The notes beneath the pieces are model-generated. The model was given only the letters and a program-made list of their open reading frames with translations. It was not told the origin of the DNA and ran no database searches. The position numbers and the translations under genes were made by a program. Positions 49,192 to 62,090 of a DNA stretch of 64,000 bases are shown piece by piece; within the stretch, counting starts at the first letter, position 1, and every line of letters begins with the position of its first letter. This DNA comes from Hyposmocoma kahamanoa (lineage: Eukaryota; Arthropoda; Insecta; Lepidoptera; Cosmopterigidae): positions 4,305,532-4,369,531 of the forward strand of contig NW_020653200.1 of the NCBI RefSeq assembly GCF_003589595.1. The letters run 5' to 3'.

Positions 49192-51435
49192 AAGGTCGTT
49201 GGTAATTAATTTATTATTAGGCATCGTTGATGACGCTCTGTATTTTTTGGCTTTTAAAGTTCATGTTCATGAGAACAAGCTCTCAAAATTGCATAGCACT
49301 ATTACACACTTCTATGTCATTTCGTATACACTGCTGTTTTAGATCAACTTAAATTGTTAGAACTTAGTTAAACCAATTAAATGTACGTTAAATGTTTGTG
49401 TAACTTTTAAATATAGTAACTGTTGAGGAAATTGTCCTGCGTGTTAATTAATAACCCTCCTGGTTTTATAAAGTTTTATAAACCCACAAGTGTGTGATTG
49501 TGTTAATAATAAGTGCAGTATACTGGGTTATTTGCAAAATATTAACATCCTCACACGACTGGCACCGTAAACGACAATTTTGATCCATGAATTTAAAATA
49601 GCAATGAATTTACCAAAAACGAGCTTTTAAGTATTTGTTGTACAACCTTACTACCAAATACATATATATTAAGTGTCAGATAGTCACTTATATTATAGTG
49701 ACTTGTAAGATCTTGATCTATAAAGTGAGGTTGTAAGTGCAATCGGGCAAGGGTCCTCCCCGACTTTGGCATCGGACTGATCATCGTTCGATTTAGATCG
49801 CTCTACGATCTAATAAAATAAGTATTTTTATTTTTGTACGGAAGGAAAATCTGATGAATTATTAAACAAAAATGTTGTTTACAATGATAATAATATAGTC
49901 CTGCGAGGTTGTTTGTATTTTACAAATATTCTGTAAGCCCCTAGTAGGCCCCTTTCCCGTATTCATCCAAAAAAAAAATCTATACGATAATTATAATAAT
50001 ATGACACCCTTAAGTGGAACATATTTTTATTTTGTATTTCTAAGAAATGACAAAAAAAAATTCATTCAAATACCGCAGCGCTACAAAAACCTGAGTAGTA
50101 TTATCCGTGTAATATTTAGGCTTCTGTTATATAAAATAATATAACGGTATGTATGTAACGTACGTGTATATACATACGTCTTTAATGTACAGACGGCAGT
50201 AAATTGAGCTACACATTAACAAATCTTGATCTCTTGCATGGAGGCGATATTCGAACAAACGTGTGTAGCTTGAAGTGCTGTTAACTGCACGTAGGCCTTC
50301 TTGACAGTTTCGGAAAATGTGTTTTGGTTGGAATTAAAAAAAAGGTAAGCCCCCATTTTTACAAGAAAAAAAGCCGTTCATACGACAAAGTATTGTTTAT
50401 TATAACATCTCCATTTACATTCCGACGACGAAGACGCATGCAATAATAGTAGGTAAATAATAATATGCCATTACATTTGAAAGTTAACATACAATCAGCA
50501 TACAAAAGGATCCGAACAGTCAAACTGACCGAAAATAAAATTATTGAGCGCTTTTCAATTCATTCACATAAGGTTCATTTTGTCCAAAAGTGCAGTGTCA
50601 TATTTTGAGCACTCTGAAATAAATATACCACTTCAGATGAATGGATATTTTTTGGTTCGACCATTCAGATCCATATGATGCGACTGCCCTATGCTGACAT
50701 ACATAAAACATGTTCAGCCGCTATTATTTGTGCTTTACACAATGTATTCTCGTGATAACTTACATACATTAGTGCTAAAATTCTTGATATTTCTCGTAAA
50801 TACAGTCGTGTATAAATGTTCTATGTACCTTACAGACCTAAGAACTAATCTAAGGAATATTTGTGACCAATACGTGATTTAACACAAAATTATTCTCGTA
50901 ACTGATGATTTCATCGAATAAGTTACCGCCATCTTGCTGTAAAACCGATTTCGATAAGAACTTGTACAACATGACAATTTCCGTAAAATAATCTCCCATT
51001 TTGATCTTTATTAAAATCATGATATGTGGTTATTTGTTTAAATAAACTATTTAACTTCAAAATTAACAATTAATTTTAAATATCACATAATATTCGTAAA
51101 ATATACTCTAATATAATATTTTTAATATCTTATGTGGTCCTTTATATAATTACATTATACTACCTCTACACATGTCTGTTTAAATTATGCTATGCTTATT
51201 AGTTTTGTTATAGTTGTTTGATATTATAAAACTAAAACTCTAGCTAGGCCTTACTAAATCGTGTTAGTAGGTAATACATCAAAAATATTAGGTACCTATA
51301 ATTCAAAGTATATTAGTGGACTGTAAACAGCCTGAGCTAGTTCGCAGAGGCGCGTAGGTACATGTAGTGATTGACGGTATTGGTTGGCGGCGGTCGATAC
51401 AACTAGACACGGCAGGTGCAGAGCAGTCTTGGGCA

Positions 51436-54400
51436 TTATTCGTTGAGTATGCAGGTGCGCATTAGAGCGTTCACCACAGCGTAAGGATCGCAATTAGAGG
51501 CCGGCCTGCGGTCTTCCAGGTAGCCCTTCTTCTCTTCTGCAACTGATCGTGGTATCCGAATGCTGCTACCGCGACTCGCCACTCCTGTATGGTAACATGC
51601 ATTAAAATATATAACAGAAAATCACAATATATTAAACACACTATATTAGCCGACATCAAAACAGGAGAAGGCTCTCAATTGGACTGTTTATTTGTATGTG
51701 TGAATGTCCGCAATTTGTGAACCGATTTTGGTGATTCTTTTTTTGTTGGAAAGAGGGTATCTTAATTAGTATTTAACGAAAATATGCCATCGCTAAGGAT
51801 GGCAAACTAGTGGATGAATTCGGTTTCGCGCACTTTCCGGTAGCCGATTTCAATAAAACTTGGTAAATAGATGTAATTCCAAGAACTTTTGAGGTGTTTT
51901 TTTTTATAAAAAAGTAATTATTTATATTGTGCTGTAACATAAGTTACAGATAACTTTGAGCAGTCTACTTTTGTAATGTTTACCAATGTGCAGATAAGTG
52001 GATTGTTTTTTTCAAATTTGTTACTACTACCTACATGAAAAAAATATTTATATTTATTATACAAACTTCCGACACGTTAGCGATTATGTGTTTTGTTCCG
52101 CTTGTAATTATGAAATGTCGACTGTGAACTGGCAATCTTAATTTTGACAATTTTACAGTATGAAGCAAAGAATTGTTGGCGTCATTTATATAGCATCTGG
52201 TCAGATGTTAGTACAAGTTGAATTAGTCGATTCTGGCGCCAAAATTAAATGTATCTGGGGGTATGAAATAGTACAAAATGGTATTAAAAAGTGAAATCTT
52301 TAGAAAATTGAGATAGTACCGGTTGCCTATATATATCAGAAGTGTGGTCTTGTATTTACCTGCGCTAAAGTCATTAATACTAGCTGTTTCGTGGAGTCCC
52401 GTCAGTCTCCTCTCATTGTCTTTGCCACCGCGCGGATCGTAGACTTTGATATGCTTCATGTGCACCTTCGACAACTTGTCTATCGCTTTCTCGATTTCAC
52501 TATAAGAAATACAAAAAGCAACGTTACGTAAAATGGAATAGTAGGTAAGTAATTTGGTCTTTCAATTCATACACACAATACATGATAGACCCAGATTTAA
52601 ATGACTAGCTGTAATAATCTGCCCTCGTAAGACAAAAAGGCACAACTACGTGTAGGTACATACCTTATACAGCAGTTGTGCCTTTTTTCGTTCTGAGGGC
52701 AGTAATGGTATTCAAAGTTACACATATTTATCACTTTGAAAATCCTTGTATACTTACATAATACCGTTTTCGTCCCTCATCTTCTTAGTTGAAAAGTTGG
52801 TGTGGGCGCCGGAGCCGTTCCAGTCCTGAACCGGCTTTGGATCGAATGTAACGATGACTCCGTACTCTTCAGCCAGCCTGTGCAGCAAGTACCGGGCCAC
52901 CCAGAGGTCGTCCGCAGCGGACACTCCCACGGATGGTCCCACTTGGAACTCCCACTGAGATGGCATAACTTCGGCATTCGTGCCGGAAAGAGGGACACCA
53001 GCGAACAGGCAACATCTGTGAAGGAGGTACGTGTTGTCATTAATCTAAAGCACAGATAAGGCGAATTATTAAACCCTGACGTTCGTATTCTCTTTATATT
53101 TTCCTTTGCCGTGGTTGATTTGCACGCATACTACGTAGTATTGAAGTTGTGACTTTAGTACTTTGTGAAATTACCGACTAACAATTAGAATAGGAGACGG
53201 GAATGAATAAATTAAGTAAAATTATATTTACCTGTAGTGTGCCTCAACAAGATCTCTGGCGAAAACCTTGTTGGCACCAACGCCGCAGTAGTAGGGTCCC
53301 TGTGGTGGGGGAAAACCGCCTGGAGGCCAGCCGAAGGGGCGCAGATCTGAATCTAACAAGATGTATTCCTGCTCGATGCCGAACCACGGCTCTTCGTCTT
53401 TGCATTTATCGTATGCTTCTTGACATTTCACGCGATGGTTTGTTTCTGTGAAAAAAATCTTTCTCTCAACTCTCACAACAACAAAAAATTGTTTATAGTA
53501 AAGCCATGACTAAGAATATCAACATACCCGTCGGTTCCATGTTGTATTTGAAGGTATCACACATGACGAGGATGTGGTTTCCGCGCCTAAATGGATCCCT
53601 GTAGATAGCCCGCGGCATTAAGAATGTATCAGAGTTGTGTCCATCAGCTTGTTGCGTCGAGCTGCCATCAAAATTCCACACCGGCAAATCTAGATAAAAA
53701 CCAATAACAAATTAACATTAATACTATTATTTACAAGGTACAAAAGTTGACACTAAATAACACTAAACTACAATGGTATAGATTGCATGTTTTGACTTCT
53801 CTACTTCGTCTACCTACTAATAAATCCGTTTCTGAAAACTCCATAACTAGGTAGATACAGTTACGTGTTCTTTGCCATGATACTAGGAATACACTACGAT
53901 GAATGACTTGTACTACATCTGACATTTGTACGACTGCTGAGGGCGATATTGGCGTGAAACCTTGTAAATTCTCATCAAAGCTGTCCCTGTTTTCCTGCTC
54001 TCGGAGCTTGCAGGCCACAGTAAAAACGTTATCTAGATCCTTCGGTTTGAAAAAGGGAGGCAAGTATTTTGACGCGTGCGTCCATGTCAGTCCTGACGTA
54101 TCTTTCAATACGCTTCGCCGAGATAAAGTTTCCAGTAGTTTAGTTAGAGTATCTATAAATAATCAAACAATTGCTGTCGTCAGGTAGGTAACACCAGCCA
54201 CCACTTAAATGACTCGGCGTTTTCAAAATCATTAATATTTTTTGATTATCATTTCAGCGGTTTTTCATATACAACCATCAATTAGGGCTTTTTGTACCAT
54301 AACTCGCTTTAAACGGATGTACATATCTATCCAAATGGGGTACGTGGTATCTTATTTAACAACATCTGTCTGGTCGTTGAAGGCCGGACAATTAAATACG

Positions 54401-56112
54401 CCGTGTTAATTAGAATAATTACAATTGCTAATGAGGACGTCATAAAGGCTAACTGCAACAATTCTGCCATAAAACAATAGTATAACAAGAACATCCTATG
54501 CGTTCACATATCATGTGTGACTTCATTATTTCAATCAAGGTATTTCGAAAATGAGCCTTTTGTATGTCGACACATACAACACAATGTAAACATTAGACAT
54601 TCAGATGTATCATTGTATAAAATGGCATTTCCTAATATTCGTTTAATGAGTTCCGACAGACTACGCGTGTCCTGCATAACTTACCCTTGGGTACTTTAGG
54701 AATGTAATTCAATGTGCGATCTTTGCATCTCAAATTCTCTCCTGAGCCGTCGATCCAAATGTAAGTGGCCAAGATCTTGTCTGCTGGGAGTGGCAGATCG
54801 TTATATCTGCCTAGGAGGGTCTTGGACAAAACCGCATTGGGTGAGTTCGTGAGCACAGGACCCGACAGGATCTTTGGGTTCTCTATAAAAAAAAAAATAT
54901 AACTTATAATAAACAAATCGAGACAGAACATAAGAGCATTGCATTTTAAAATTTGCTTATTATTGAAATTAAATCTATAAAATGTCACTGATTACTTTAA
55001 TATACTCAGAGAATTACCATGTTAAAACTAGTCATCTACTAGCAAATTCTACGTAGGTAATAATCGGATTGTGGAATCCACAGATCAAGCAATATCATAA
55101 ACGCGATTTCACACCCACACTGTAATATGAAAACGTATACAAATTTACGCATTGCAAAGTTTAAAATTCGTTTTACTAGAAATAAGTAATTATGGCATTG
55201 AGTTGTCGAACGCGCAAAAATTTGTACGCTTGAATCTCATAAAACCAACTAAATTACCTATAAAGGGTTTGCGTAAAATCGCTTTATTACTAATTGACAA
55301 ATCACTACTAAATGCCGATTGTATATCCGTCTCATCGTCTAAAATAGTCGACACATCTGCTTGTGAAGTTGTTGTTTTGTTCAATCGACGACGATCTTTG
55401 ACAACACCAAGTGGAACTGCCATTGTCGATGCACAATTTGTACCTTCTTTCAATTTTATAAACGATTCCTCTGTATACTTTCATATGTCTTATTAATTTG
55501 ACCAATTCGTAATATTTGTCCTCAAATACTAAAAACATTATATTTCGTCAATAACAATTAATTTAAACCGATTTAGTTATCATTATCCATCACAATAATT
55601 TTGTCATTGGTGACAATTAATTGACAATGTAATGGCTCTTTGTTTATTAATTTTATGACACTTAAACGGCTTAATACATTGAGTAAGAATGTTTCACAAC
55701 GCGATTTAGGGCTAATCTCAAGTGGAATTTTAATTCTACCAAATACTCTTTTGTAATTACGTTAAACAAGTTTATTAACCCTAAATCCTCTGAATATAAG
55801 GGTTTTAACTACGACTGCCCTAAGAAATACATAAAAAATGCCTCGGTTTGCCTTTACGTTATTTTACGTGTCAATTGAAAAGGTAGACATGTAGACATAC
55901 GGCAAATGTAGAATGTTCCCTGTTGAAAGCTAAACAATATCGTATAAGACGTACGATATTATTTAGCCTCCAATCTTTCATTTTAATTATGACAAAAAGG
56001 TTAGATACAACGGTTACAGAGGAAAGGGTCGATTAATATATATTTTACAATTTAAATTCATTTAAAATTTACACTCACCTTCTATTACCTTCCCATGTGC
56101 CGCAGCAGCCAT
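51436..56112 (-). CDS. Gs2: Glutamine synthetase, cytosolic type, 7 coding exons, 384 aa
   Basis: Coding exons in order: 56112-56079, 54882-54685, 53689-53528, 53445-53232, 53015-52758, 52499-52360 and 51584-51436 (TAA); 1155 nt in frame. It makes glutamine from glutamate, ammonia and ATP as a decamer. The beta-grasp N-domain includes [16 protein letters not shown] and the family signature WNFDGSST (82-89). The catalytic domain has metal ligands E156 and E158 (WFGIEQEY), E218 and E225 ([11 protein letters not shown]), H274, the ATP motif [16 protein letters not shown] (263-278), and E359 and R361 (YLEDRRP). These track human residues with an offset of 22, then 21 (human numbers from memory). 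The N-terminus [15 protein letters not shown] lacks a mitochondrial presequence, so it is the cytosolic form. The ATG has A at -3. A 3' splice site at 56141-56140 implies a noncoding first exon further right. The symbol follows Drosophila usage. Confidence 0.97.
51690..51890 (+). repeat. Interspersed repeat family F, longest + copy
   Basis: It runs from ATTTGTATGTGTGAATGTCC and AACCGATTTTGGTGATTC to GATGAATTCGGTTTCGCGCA and AACTTGGTAAATAGATGTAA. It sits in the last glutamine synthetase intron (51585-52359), antisense to the gene. Confidence 0.65.
52619..52702. mobile_element. 84 bp hairpin MITE, copy 2, in a short glutamine synthetase intron
   Basis: The arms are the same as in 46856-46931 (CTGCCCTCGTAAGACAAAAA, GGCACAACT, and the right arm ending TTCGTTCTGAGGGCAG). 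The loop is slightly longer. The flanks share TAAT. It fills about a third of the 258 bp intron 52500-52757. Confidence 0.8.
55190..55423 (-). CDS. Unidentified small ORF nested in glutamine synthetase intron 1 (77 aa)
   Basis: From an ATG at 55423-55421 the frame reads [20 protein letters not shown] and continues with an acidic stretch ([16 protein letters not shown]), ending at 55190. The region is richer in CpG than the intron around it, and GTAATT at about 55258 could be a donor. No domain or family is recognised, and the opposite strand is also open here. A chance ORF, an intronic small gene and old retroposed sequence are all possible. Confidence 0.18.
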   Translation of the reverse strand: MAVPLGVVKDRRRLNKTTTSQADVSTILDDETDIQSAFSSDLSISNKAILRKPFIGNLVGFMRFKRTNFCAFDNSMP

Positions 56113-56139
56113 CGTGAAGTCTATTTATTCTCTTTTCAC
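56113..56139 (-). other. Gs2: 5' UTR part of the first coding exon of glutamine synthetase
   Basis: TTTGTTACAG ends at 56140 on -, followed by GTGAAAAGAG and then ACTTCACG before the ATG. The clean acceptor implies that transcription starts further right, in an unlocated leader exon. Confidence 0.5.
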
Positions 56140-56175
56140 CTGTAACAAATGAAGTTTCTAGTGATTTTTTAATCT

Positions 56176-56479
56176 TTTTTTTAACATCAAGTGATGAGAC
56201 GCAACAAGTCGTGCGCCTGATGGTAAGCTACACTCCTGTCCATAACAGTTACAGTGCCACTCAGAGCTTTTAAATTGTAAAGATCTGAGGGGCACTACCA
56301 CGGCGCCCGTCACCCTGAGACATAAGTTGACAAGTCCCATGTGCCTGTAATTTCACCAGCGCTCTTATCCTTCAAAACCGGAGCACAGTAATGGTGACAT
56401 TACTGTTTGGCGGCAGAAATAGATAGGGTGGCAGTACTTCTTTGGACGAACTCTTTCACAAGGAGCTCTACTGCTACTA
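56176..56479 (-). repeat. Repeat family A, inverted copy upstream of glutamine synthetase
   Basis: It runs from TTTAACATCAAGTGATGAGA to AGGAGCTCTACTGCTACT. It begins 37 bp right of the inferred 3' splice site of the glutamine synthetase leader exon, so it lies in the leader intron or the promoter region. Confidence 0.8.
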
Positions 56480-57903
56480 AAATATCTTTATTATTGTTTA
56501 GTGCAGGTGTGTTTATCCGAGCATCGTGCGCATATAAATAAGGCTCAAACTTATTTTTTTTGACCTCTTTTTCAATACGCAATAACATTTCGATAAACCC
56601 ATAAAACATGGAACGTTGTAACAGTGTCCTTGACATTTTGACTGTATGAGCTTTCATACATCTGTGACCTCACTCTTCCTAATGATGTTAACGAACCGTG
56701 TAACAAAATATACGTTAATGTAGTTAATACTATAACGAATATCAACGACTTAAAGTACTTTGTGTTATCGGTAATAGAGATCACGTGGATCATTTTTTTA
56801 TATTCTATTGTTGTGCATGTTTTGTTGTGAGTCCACCCTACAACTGCCACAATATAATCAACGATGTATGCATAGATATCATTAATTGAAATATTTTTGC
56901 TGAACTGTTTTATCTTTTTGTCGTTTCCCTTGATGAGTCGCCTTACGTATATAAAACAAACAGACCCTTGACACAAAACGAAGGTAATTTCACGAAATCG
57001 ATTGGCGCGTTGCCCATAGCTGTGACGACGGCGAGGCGACAATCACCTGGGTAAAATCCCAAACAGCCGAGTAGCCTACACCACGCTTTAAATATATACG
57101 TATATCTCGCAAGTTATTATCTACGAGTGTTACGTTTCCATTTATATATTCAAATGACATGTTGCGGTCACACTTAGTAACAACGCTTCTGGCGTAATTC
57201 CTTTTCAAATGGAAATTCCCCTTCGGCTATTATCGATGAGCTCTTTACGAACATTTACGAACACCGAAATCGTAAAGTTTATTAGTATGTCGGTGATTCA
57301 GTACTCTATTGGACATCATCGAAAATCTGTGTTCTAATTACTTAGAGTGTACAAGTAAGATTGCCCAATGTATTCAATAAGGTCAATATTCCACATCGAT
57401 ATCAATAAATTTACGTACCAAAGAGGATTTCTCAAAAAGTTGTAAAAGTTTTTGTCAGCTCTACTTTCATTTATAAAAGGCAGATGCAATCAAGCAGTAC
57501 TGCCAAAGCAAATTCTTGATGTAGAGTGTTATTCATCCCTCCAACGTCAAACAGTAGATTACGTTACGCATAGTTGTATTCACGACGTACACGTGGTAGC
57601 TACGTGAATTATATATATATTTAGTGCATGCTACGTTGCACCTAATACATTCCGCGTTGACGTTACGCGTGTGTTGAATTATTAAGAAATGCTAGGAATA
57701 TCATGTTCTATTATTTATTTATCTGTAGTATAGTGTAAATAAATCTGATCAATATGGTAAGGTTCTCAAATTTAACCGCTTTTTATTAGTTTTTATTTTA
57801 GGTTTATTTAAATGTGTAATATAACACAATGTCAAAAACGCAAGTGGGCGAATGAATACTAAACATAGCGCAAACCGCTTTACGTACCTAGGACTCGTAC
57901 GTA

Positions 57904-58311
57904 AGGGCGCGTTTCCATTATGTCGTATTTAAATGAAGTTGTTCACACAAAGAACAACACGATTAACTAACTATCTTTCATGACTTTCTTGACGTTACGA
58001 CGCAGACAGTCGTGATAATGGGGAGAGTTAGAACGACAGTCGTCTGATGATAAATAAAACGTCACGACAAAAATGTGACGACAGACAATCGCAGCTTCAG
58101 ACAATTCTATCGTCCAAACGACAAGACCGCTGTCGTGAACCGATAAATTGTCGTCATGATCTAGTGAGAACAACTAGACACGACCGTCGTTCAACGAGAA
58201 AATAAACGTCCACGGCATAGTCACGACAGATAGTCGTGATATGGGAACAGGCTAGACGCGACAGTCATCTAGCAATAAATAAAACGTTACGATACAATGG
58301 GAACGCGCCCT
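57904..58311. mobile_element. CGAC-rich MITE, copy 2
   Basis: The ends AGGGCGCGTTTCCATTATGT and CAATGGGAACGCGCCCT are inverted. The interior has at least ten CGACAGTCGT/GTCGTGA-type motifs, as in 38952-39345, but in the opposite orientation. No coding frame. Confidence 0.8.
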
Positions 58312-58631
58312 TAAGCGGTTTGCGCTGAACGTCGTTGAAAATTCCGAGCAGGTTAAAAGATTTTAAATATTCGTAAACGGATTAATTTTTTTACACCAAT
58401 ATATGCTTTCGCGTTTTTGTCAGCTGTACTGGGATTGTTGTAATCACAAAAAAGTATAAGGAAAAACTTGTTACTACAGTACAGATCGTTTTAATTACAC
58501 CAATATTATGTAGGTACCTATAAATTGAATGAACTCAATAGACGATCTTTACGAATTCCCTGTTCACAAAAATTACGGGAGGATAAAACTGGATATTTTA
58601 ATGATATAGTCGTTTTTATTCATTGTACGTA

Positions 58632-58826
58632 TTTATTATAATAATAATAATAATAACGTACAGCCTGTATCGCGAGTACCATGGACACACACGTAAACAA
58701 CCACAAATTGCACCCAATATCACGAGAGAATGTAGGCCGTACAAACATTTCTCCCGGCCCGGGAATCGCACCCGGGAACCTCTGCGAGGTAGACTAGCGT
58801 GGTAACCGTTCGGCCACTGAGGCAAT
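58632..58826 (-). mobile_element. tRNA-derived SINE (family B), minus copy
   Basis: The left edge is the ATAATAATAATAATAA tail. The body holds ACCATGGACACACACG and the head GGGAATCGCACCCGGG, then AACCGTTCGGCCACTGAGGC. It lies 60 bp from the neighbouring MITE. Confidence 0.8.
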
Positions 58827-58886
58827 TAATATATTCGATCGAATTTAATATTTTCGATCTCATTTCTCTGACAATGGTTGGTAACA

Positions 58887-59084
58887 GGGGGTCTACTCTC
58901 GATCTCCGTCCGACATCCGTCCGAAACAATTACTGCCAAATAAGCAATACTTGACCAAATGAAAAGACGCGTGATGCGAATGAAGCTTCATATCGGATAC
59001 TCGTCTTTTAATTTTGTCGAATATTACTTATTTGACAGTAATTGTTTCGGACGGATGTCGGACGGAGATCGACAGTAGACCCCC
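58887..59084. mobile_element. Fold-back MITE with about 80 bp arms
   Basis: GGGGGTCTACTCTCGATCTC, CGTCCGACATCCGTCCGAAA and CAATTACTGCCAAATAAG in the left arm match the reverse complement of the right arm almost exactly (CTTATTTGACAGTAATTG ... GTAGACCCCC). The loop is about 30 bp. Confidence 0.8.
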
Positions 59085-59390
59085 AGATAAAATCTGAAAG
59101 TAAAAAGCCTTGATTACTTTTATTGGTATTAGGTACCTACTGTTCAATATTTATAATCATTATTTCTTTGTACGAAGTGTTAAGTGCCGTTGTCACTAAG
59201 CGCGTTAACTCAGTTTATTGCTGTAACCTTAATAAAAGATCTGGCCCAACGCCCGTACGTTTATTTCGTCGGATTTCTTGTTTCCCCAATGACCTTTGTC
59301 GCTACGAACATTTTTTAATACTGAAAAAATTGTGTAAAATTTATGATGATACTTATTTAGAAATCTCTACATATATAACATCTCTGACTT

Positions 59391-59462
59391 TTCGACGACC
59401 TTGTGGCTCAGATGTTAACACTGTGCGCTGGATGAGAAGTACCGGACTCGATTCCCGGTATT
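59391..59462 (+). mobile_element. tRNA-headed SINE head
   Basis: CCTTGTGGCTCAGATG (box A-like), CTGTGCGCTGGATGAG and GACTCGATTCCCGG (box B-like) share their core with 42432-42513. The stems do not form a true tRNA. Confidence 0.55.
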
Positions 59463-59799
59463 ACTAATTTGTTAAACGAACTTTCCTTAATGGAATTTCC
59501 TAGTTTGTAACCGTTTTCACTAAAACTGCGCAATTAAAACACTAAAAGGTTTTCATAGGTTCATAACAAATAAATACCCTCACGTCAACTTACTTTTTTT
59601 TATAATCGTCTAAAATATTGAAGTACCTACATAATAAATATTCTATTTTGTTTATTCACTTAATATTTTTCATTTCGTCCATTGATACGGAGCTGTCATA
59701 TTATTTTTCGCCTCATTATTTAGTTTACATGTGATGAAATCTTTAAGTAAAGTTATACTGATATGATATTTACCACGAAAAAAACTTAATTAACCCATT

Positions 59800-60400
59800 A
59801 TTTACGTCTCGCTGCTGGGCACGGTTCAGGCCATAGTACGCCACGCTGGCATTGCGGGTTGGGGACTTAACACGTTTTCCGAGGGTTGTGAACCTGTGAC
59901 GATGTGACCTCCTTCCATCGTTATCCCACCATTTTATCACCTTTTCTCTGGTTCCTGGCCACTTGTTTTCAAATTTTGAATCGCTCTTTAATTCCTTTGC
60001 CTCGTCATTCTTATTTTGCTTGGTTCCGTCGTCACTCTCTGCTCAATTGCTGAAGCGAGCAGTGCTGCTCGTCTAATTTGGTCCTTTTACCAGTTCCGAA
60101 CCTAACTCATGTTCCAATTTTAAAAATAATGTAACCTAATAACTCGGCCCTTTCGGGCCTTTCTTTTTCTTTCGATTTTACTTATGAAGTAAATTATGTG
60201 GACCGGAGTATTCTATTTTCCGTCTATTTGACGTCACGACACATTAGCGGTTTACAACCCATTCAAACCTTCTTCAATGTGCAGGTTTCCTTCACCGGAA
60301 AAGCCTAAGGGAAATTTCATATTAAATTTCGCACATAAATTCCGAGAAACTCAAAGGTCCCGGGTTAAGAGGTGGTAGGGCTACCGCAGCTTCTTAACGA
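59800..60400. repeat. RTE-like LINE fragments
   Basis: GCTGCTGGGCACGGTTCAGG, CCACGCTGGCATTGCGGGTT, then about 400 bp later GTGCAGGTTTCCTTCACCGG and AGGTCCCGGG. These are in the order seen in many lepidopteran LINE tails (recognised from memory). They are fragmented, with no open frame. Confidence 0.5.
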
Positions 60401-61799
60401 TTTCTCACGAAAAATAGTGTAAATTTAATTTTGTGTGATTATTTGATGCTTAAAAATTATCAAAACTAGGTCAATTCAAAATCTCGTATTTCTGTAAATA
60501 TTGGAACTCCATTAATAAATTGTATGTGTTATCTAATGCTTCAATAAACATATTGAAATTAATATTTCGCTTTATCTAAATAAAGATGACTATTTAAACG
60601 TTTCATATTAGTCATCCCTTATCGTTCGATATGACCATTAACATGATAATTTATAATTATAAAAATTACTGCGTACAAAGAAATTGCTCAATTAAAAAAA
60701 ACACACAGACGGTAGTACGTACTAATCGATGCTATTACGTTTCACGCTTATAGTAAGTGATATAGTATCTTCTTTGGATTAATATGAACGCGTGTAGTGT
60801 AGATACTAGTTGTGCAGACAGCATGAATTATTCTAGGTCATGTACGATAGTGTTATTGTTCTTTAAACTTACAAAACAAGTTTTCCTAGAAATCTACACT
60901 TTATGAGTACGCTTCGATGAATAAGGTCCTTAAGCGTATTTACAAATTGGTTTACAGTTCTCCACTACAATAAATAATCTACTCGTTTGTAGGTATATAA
61001 ACGTATGTACACTCAGAGTAAGGCGTATAACACCATACCGGCTTAATTATTTTTTCGCGTATTGTTTAAACGTAAAGTCAGTAATTTTATTACCGAAGTG
61101 ACTAAACATTCTAATTTGTAACTGCATTGCGTCTGGTTATGCAAAACCGGCTGTTCTAAAAAATTATAAAAATATGTTAGTTTCACCGATAACTGAACTA
61201 TTGAAATTCTTTGGGAACAATAGGGCCGCCAAAAAATGGTAGTTTCATTTATTATTTGTTAAATAACAAAGGCAATCGCCTACCGACACTCCAAACAAAA
61301 ATAAAATATAATACTAATTTTTCTATTACAAAAAAACTATGGACTGTACACTAATCCTTATTCAATACGTTTGGTTCCCTAATTTAAGCAATGCATTTCA
61401 ATTTCAATAGTTAAACTTCGTTTTCAAGGTTACTTCTTTAATGGTGTCATTTTGCTTTCAATGATTTTACGCCTTTGCAAAAACATATTGTAGACATGTT
61501 CGTTGTCATTCTAGTAATCTCAATTTACATACTTGGTTACATCGGTTTATTTTTCGCTGATGTAACACAAAAGATAGTTACATACATAAAAATAATTCCT
61601 TTTTCCTTAACTAACCCTAAGGTCGTGTCACGATATTTTCTAGATAATGCTTTATAAGAATAACAAACTTACGAGTTCTAACTTTGCGTACGATCTTTGA
61701 ACTCGGCTCTGTGACGTTCGATTACATACTTCTATAATTTTAATCATTATATTGTCTGCATACGAAAAAAATATCAATATTACAACAGCAACCTTTAAT

Positions 61800-61885
61800 T
61801 AATTAACGATATGTACACCGTGGTAGCCAAATGGTTTAATCTAGAGATGGTGGTTTCGGATCCGCTCACACCACTGAGTTTTACA
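61800..61885 (+). repeat. Weak tRNA-like segment
   Basis: GTGGTAGCCAAATGGTTTAA (box A-like) and GTTTCGGATCCGCTCACACC (box B-like) are spaced as in a SINE head. There is no second copy in the window, so the call is tentative. Confidence 0.3.
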
Positions 61886-62009
61886 GTATTTATGTACAAA
61901 ATTTAATATTAAATTTACCATGAGCTTTTACGATGAACAAAAGCATCGTTATAAAACCTGCACATCGAGGAAGGTTCAGAACCATCGAAAAATGTGTGCT
62001 CTATTCTCA

Positions 62010-62090
62010 TTGGGCCAGCGTGGTGGTTATGGCTTGAGAGGAGACCCAAGCCCAATAATGGGACGTATAAATGGGTAGATGATGATGAAC
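62010..62090 (+). repeat. LINE 3' end with ATG-rich tail
   Basis: GCCAGCGTGGTGGTTATGGC, TTGAGAGGAGACCCAAGCCC and TAGATGATGATGAA are the classic 3' end of a common lepidopteran LINE, including the GATGAT microsatellite-like tail. Confidence 0.65.

Larger units (their letters stand above)
44151..51435. other. Spacer between convergent zer-1 and glutamine synthetase
   Basis: The zer-1 3' UTR begins here; the first AATAAA on + is at 45159-45164, which is distant. It contains a family D fragment (about 44440-44620), a 27 bp tandem repeat (46460-46522), hairpin MITE (46856-46931), RTE tail (47866-47970), piggyBac-like MITE (48349-48556), inverted-end MITE (48857-49191) and family H repeat (50195-50300). 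On - an AATAAA (51012-51007) lies 424 nt past the glutamine synthetase stop. No gene is supported. Confidence 0.6.

Noticed and set aside
53903..54187. 94-codon + frame and 125-codon - frame between glutamine synthetase exons
   Set aside because: Intron sequence; neither frame is needed for the glutamine synthetase model and neither shows a domain.
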